This document shows, one piece after another, positions 60,299-64,000 of a stretch of 64,000 nt of DNA. A program made the translations under genes and the position numbers. The DNA is taken from contig NC_067207.1 of NCBI RefSeq assembly GCF_026262505.1, forward strand, positions 23,962,082 to 24,026,081. Direction: 5' to 3'. The notes under the pieces were generated by a model. That model saw only the letters and a program-made list of their open reading frames with translations, was not told the origin of the DNA and searched no databases. Position 1 is the stretch's first letter; each line of letters opens with the position of its first letter. The DNA is from Trichomonas vaginalis G3. Its lineage: Eukaryota > Parabasalia > Trichomonadida > Trichomonadidae.

Positions 60299-61030
60299 TT
60301 AACCATTTGAATTGCAAAAAAACCAACTCGGACCCGCCAAGATTAAAACTCAAAATTTTATCATAAATCTTTTGCTAAACACAATATACAACACTTTATT
60401 TAAAATTCAAACCGTTCATAAAAAAATAAGTTTTTGGCAGTTTTGTCTTTTGGGATATGTAAATCTCTGCTTCACAGTGGATTTAAGATGTCCTAAGCAT
60501 AACAATTTAGAGTTCGATCTCTTGTTTACATCCTCTAAAAGAACAAACGAAATTTGATCTGAGTATCTCAGGGTAATAACTGAATTAGACTAAAGTGTCC
60601 TACCTACAAATAATGTTTTTGCTAAGCAACTAATATGAATGAAACTTTAAATGCAAAATGATCTGAATCAAAATATTTTAATTGAAAAGTATATGTAATT
60701 CATGAATAGAAGTTAGTGTTTATGCATGATGAAGTATTATTTGAAATAGAATACCATTTGAAAAATAATCAATGAATAAATTGAGTTTTGTATGTCTAAT
60801 TCGGGTAATGATTTGTTTTTTATCTATAAAACATACCTAGTTACTTGGTTGTTTGTCAATACACCCTGGTTATTGAGCTTATCAGATCATCAATTCGAAA
60901 TGAATAGCATTTATGACAAATATTATTTTATACTCACTTAGAAAAACTTCTTTATATACATTTGGTCGATTGAGAAGACAATAGCGTTATAAAATGATTA
61001 TAAAATCTAGATTGATTCAATTTTCTGACA
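60299..61030. other. Intergenic between divergent genes
   Basis: An 81-codon frame at 60312-60557 lies in the CK1 5' flank and has no features of a gene. The rest is AT-rich. Confidence 0.5.
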
Positions 61031-61058
61031 AAGATTTTGCGGTTTTTACTTCACCTCA
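61031..61058 (+). promoter_or_regulatory. AAGATTTTGCGGTT motif plus initiator-like TCACCTCA
   Basis: AAGATTTTGCGGTT at 61031-61044 is identical to 36851-36864. TCACCTCA at 61051-61058 resembles the initiator and lies 10 bases before the ATG at 61069. Confidence 0.55.
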
Positions 61059-61068
61059 TAAATCAAAA

Positions 61069-61398
61069 ATGAATTCTCAACAACAGCAGCAGAAGGCACA
61101 AGAAGAAAAAGCTAAACAAATGGAAGAGCAACGTAAAGCAATGCTTGACAAGATTCTTTCTACAGAAGCTAAAGAACGCTTAGGAAGAATTTCACTTGTC
61201 AAACCAGAGAAATCACGTCTTGTTGAAGATTTGTGTTTGCAAATGGCACAGCAAAACAATTTGGGTGCTCAAATTAGCGATGCACAGCTTATGGAGATTT
61301 TGAACAAAGTTTCTGCTTCAGAGCAAACTCATGAAGTGAAGATCAAGCATCATGGTAAAGCTGATGAGGCATGGGATGACGATGACGAAGGATGGTAA
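61069..61398 (+). CDS. PDCD5: PDCD5 homologue
   Basis: 109 residues: MNSQQQQQKAQEEKAKQMEE (basic/Gln helix), then the conserved core ILSTEAKERLGRISLVKPEK and SRLVEDLCLQMAQQNNLGAQ ... LMEILNKVS, and an acidic end AWDDDDEGW. Human PDCD5 has [20 protein letters not shown] at the same place. It is a small three-helix DNA/chaperonin-binding protein of archaea and eukaryotes. A longer frame from 60994 exists, but the initiator lies inside it and homology begins at 61069, so I use that ATG. Confidence 0.9.
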   Translation: MNSQQQQQKAQEEKAKQMEEQRKAMLDKILSTEAKERLGRISLVKPEKSRLVEDLCLQMAQQNNLGAQISDAQLMEILNKVSASEQTHEVKIKHHGKADEAWDDDDEGW

Positions 61399-61665
61399 TG
61401 ATTTTATGATTATTTTCAAATAATTTTTTTATTGTTTTAATTTTATTAATTTCGATTAAATTTATTAATTATATGAATCATAATACAGTTGATTGTTATT
61501 TATTTTTCACAAATGGTCGTGGATTTTTATGATTAAAAATTTCATATTAATAATCTCAATTTTATAATTAAAGCAAATGATTGTTGTTATTTTCTGGTTA
61601 AAAATAGTTGAAATTAGGATAGATAGTTCAAACATTTTAATATAAAATAAAAATATAAATATAAA

Positions 61666-62850
61666 TTATGCTGATTCAGCTGCAATGAAGCTTAATGATT
61701 TTTCCGAAGTTGGGTCTTCGATGTAGACCAAATCATTTTCGTTCTTTATCTCATTTTCGACTATATATCCGCCGGAGAAAGAGAACAAGAAAGATAAGCC
61801 ACCATTTTGTGCAGCAAGAGATGCAGCAAGTCCGAATAGAAGGTTTTGACCAACTTCTTGAGGAGCAGCGATTAAACACAAAACAAGGGAGCAAACCCAA
61901 GTAAGAGTTGCTCGGAAAGCTAACCTGATCTTAAGGACTGATGTCTGATCAGATGTTTCGTATTTAAGTTCGACCAAGTTCGAAAGATTTGTCATAAGTG
62001 AATACAAGATATGAACCAAGGTAAAAATAGCAATGAAGCCTGCAACAAGGGTTACATTCATATTGATACCAAAGTCCATTAAGAATAAACAGATTCCCAT
62101 GATTATAGTTGTAATTATGTTAATAATAGCTGTTTTTGTATGGACATCAAGTGAAATGATGGAAAATCCGCAAGCTGTCATGTGTCCTGTAACAAGAGAA
62201 CACATAATTGTTAAACTAATGAAGATAGAACATGATAATCTGATTCTTAATGGAGTTTCTTGCGAAATAGGAATATGTGTATAATATAAATAGTATGATG
62301 TGAACAGCAATGATGCGAAAATGGATGTTAATGTGTTAGAAATCAAAACTGGAATCAAAAATTGAGGATTTAAGGCCCAGTTGAGAATTCCAACAACAGC
62401 AAAGAAAAGGAATAAGAAGGCAAATAGCTCTGATACAAATGGTGACTTTGTGTATCTTGAATCTAAGTGGGAAATTGGGTTATCTGCCTTATATGTTACT
62501 GAATAGGGTTCAACTTTTGTAGAACATACGGTTATTACAGGGCGATATACACCAGCGTCTTGTATTTGGCCAGTCCAGTTCACAAAGGAAATCTGATCAG
62601 AAATCCGTTCAACTGTGTAGTTTCCGATAATATCAGATTGATTGCAGAAGTCCATATTTCTATTCTTTGCATAATTGAAGTTTTCGCGTGTCATAAACGA
62701 AAGGGTGAAGTTCATTTCAGGCTTAAGGTAGATGTGGATTGAGAAGGTTCCGCCCTGCTCAAAGCCATATTGATCAAGCGCCAATTGATTTCTCGTGGAG
62801 ATTTTCTTGATTTCTATTGAAATCCCAGTAGCGAGAAAAAGAGCGAACAT
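61666..62850 (-). CDS. GOLD/7TM (lung-7TM-like) membrane protein
   Basis: 394 residues. N-terminal signal peptide (MFALFLATGISIEI); luminal beta-rich domain to about 140 with GGTFSIHIYLKPEMNFTLSF and N-glycosylation sites (NFT, NWT, NQS); then seven hydrophobic spans from about 140 (FVSELFAFLFLFFAVVGILN; GICLFLMDFGINMNVTLVAG; ATLTWVCSLVLCLIAA), and a short acidic cytoplasmic end (ENDLVYIEDPTSEKSLSFIA). The layout is that of the lung-7TM/GOST family (GPR107/108, TMEM87), which works in Golgi-endosome traffic. Intact relative of the two broken genes at 53982 and 57102. Confidence 0.8.
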   Translation of the reverse strand: MFALFLATGISIEIKKISTRNQLALDQYGFEQGGTFSIHIYLKPEMNFTLSFMTRENFNYAKNRNMDFCNQSDIIGNYTVERISDQISFVNWTGQIQDAGVYRPVITVCSTKVEPYSVTYKADNPISHLDSRYTKSPFVSELFAFLFLFFAVVGILNWALNPQFLIPVLISNTLTSIFASLLFTSYYLYYTHIPISQETPLRIRLSCSIFISLTIMCSLVTGHMTACGFSIISLDVHTKTAIINIITTIIMGICLFLMDFGINMNVTLVAGFIAIFTLVHILYSLMTNLSNLVELKYETSDQTSVLKIRLAFRATLTWVCSLVLCLIAAPQEVGQNLLFGLAASLAAQNGGLSFLFSFSGGYIVENEIKNENDLVYIEDPTSEKSLSFIAAESA

Positions 62851-64000
62851 GAAAATAATAAAAAAAATTGAGAAGAGAATAATTGATGCTTGACCAAATT
62901 TGAAAGAACTCAGAATAATTTGTGAGTCTTTGAATTTTAAAATATAAAATTATATTTGGTATTAACATGTATATAAAATTTTTTGATTATTCAAAAATTT
63001 CAAAGAATTGTTCGGATTTGAGAAAATTTGGTATTAATGAAACAGAAAAATAGAGTAAATTTTAATTATGATGTGGAATAAAAATTGTTTGAAAACTGTT
63101 GATAGAATTTTATTTTCAATATGGTAATGTTAGAAGAGGATACAATGTTATGAATATTTAACCTTTTCATAAAATTTCGTACATCAATCAAGATTGAGAG
63201 CTATTCGTTTGATGTTTTGAGAGAGATGTATTCATTTTTTTTTATTTGAGAACATATTTTCCATCTCCAAAATCCATTACATTTGTGAGTTTCAAATTTA
63301 TCAATTATCCAAATGTTCGAAATTATGAACATAAATATTTTCTAGTTTTGCATTCATGCATAGAGTTAAATTTTTTAACAAAATCTTTTAGCCAAATTTC
63401 AATTCAATTTTCATGAAAACAAATTTATCCGATTTTAGTTCTGTAATTTATTTAGATAATTTTGATGATGAAAATTTTTAATCGTTTTTCTAATAAAATT
63501 ATCAATCAAAATGTATCATCTTAACAATATTCAATTTTTTCTGAGGTAAATTCGGTATCTGATTTTTATTGAATTTCATATATGATCTGTACATTAATAA
63601 TCACAATAAAACATGTTTCGGTTAAATTCAATGAAATTGTAAATATTCGTTCAAAAAATTGCAGATCAAATTTTGATCATAGAATATGAATATTCATCAG
63701 ATGGTAATATCATTTCAGAAATTTTTTAAACGACCATGCAATAAATTTTCTGATCGTTAATGGACTTTTTTTCTTACTTTATTTGTATTTTTCATTCACT
63801 TGATTAATAGATTGCTTTGTTGAAAATAAATTGTCAGATTGTCAATAATTTTAAAATCCAATAATTTGAGATTCCTTCCTTGTGGAAATAGAATATCTGA
63901 GTTTGAAATAATATGAGTTTATGGAAATAGTGTCTATGCTTATTTCGATTCTGCCTATTTAATGTGAGCTTTTTTCTGAATTCAAATGTTAATATATTTG
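62851..64000. other. Intergenic to window end
   Basis: 1.15 kb with no gene, repeat or structure that I can support. Very AT-rich; TCTCAATTTTTT on the minus strand before the 62850 ATG may act as a weak initiator. Confidence 0.5.

Noticed and set aside
60994-61068. Upstream in-frame start for PDCD5
   Set aside because: It lies before the promoter motif and initiator, and homology to PDCD5 begins at the ATG at 61069.

Overview
The window looks like a chromosomal segment of a parabasalid protist, most likely Trichomonas vaginalis. Visible reasons: strong AT bias, intron-free genes with very short 5' leaders, initiator-like TCA(C/T)TTTT sites a few bases before many start codons, an ankyrin gene whose N-terminus belongs to the large Trichomonas DUF3447/ankyrin family, a BspA-type leucine-rich-repeat protein, and many decayed duplicates and DNA-transposon relics. 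The species name is inference; no database search was possible.

Layout. 1-8.4 kb: the 3' end of VPS4, two helical-repeat proteins of unknown role, a type I membrane protein, a disrupted ankyrin gene, and a divergent ORC2 / Set1-like pair. 8.4-13 kb: a decayed ankyrin gene with 99-bp repeats, an Rtr1/RPAP2 homologue, and two decayed copies of a beta-helix-like surface protein, one carrying a 110-bp patch copied from the nearby Hsp70-family gene. 13-20.3 kb: two DNA-transposon relics of one terminal-repeat family with 7-bp target duplications, flanking a GRP170/HYOU1-like gene. 20.5-34 kb: GOLD/7TM protein, LRR protein, amino-acid transporter, coiled-coil protein, a possible TFIIIC small subunit, bromodomain protein, meckelin (TMEM67) and a BspA-like protein. 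34-46 kb: coiled-coil and PH-like proteins, a 58-residue zinc-ribbon protein, two multipass membrane proteins, a third helical-repeat gene that has lost its ATG, and VPS16. 46-52 kb: a gene desert with a 298-bp perfect fold-back and MITE-like repeats. 52-59 kb: an intact surface-protein paralogue, a decayed VPS16 tail, and two broken GOLD/7TM receptor-like genes separated by a MITE with 252-bp inverted arms. 59-64 kb: CK1 kinase, PDCD5, and a third GOLD/7TM protein.

The standout feature is at 18.5-19.5 kb. Fourteen different short hairpins (stems about 10-33 bp, loops about 3-13 nt) lie almost end to end, largely alternating between two sequence classes. They sit inside an element with a 23-bp terminal inverted repeat, nested inside a larger element with its own terminal repeats and target duplication. 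The array has no coding capacity, does not look like CRISPR, and could be a small-RNA precursor cluster or a transposon-borne dyad array.

Functional themes: endosomal trafficking (VPS4, VPS16), replication and chromatin (ORC2, Set1-like SET, bromodomain), polymerase regulation (Rtr1, possible TFIIIC subunit), ER folding (GRP170-like), flagellar transition zone (meckelin), and surface or receptor families that duplicate and decay quickly.
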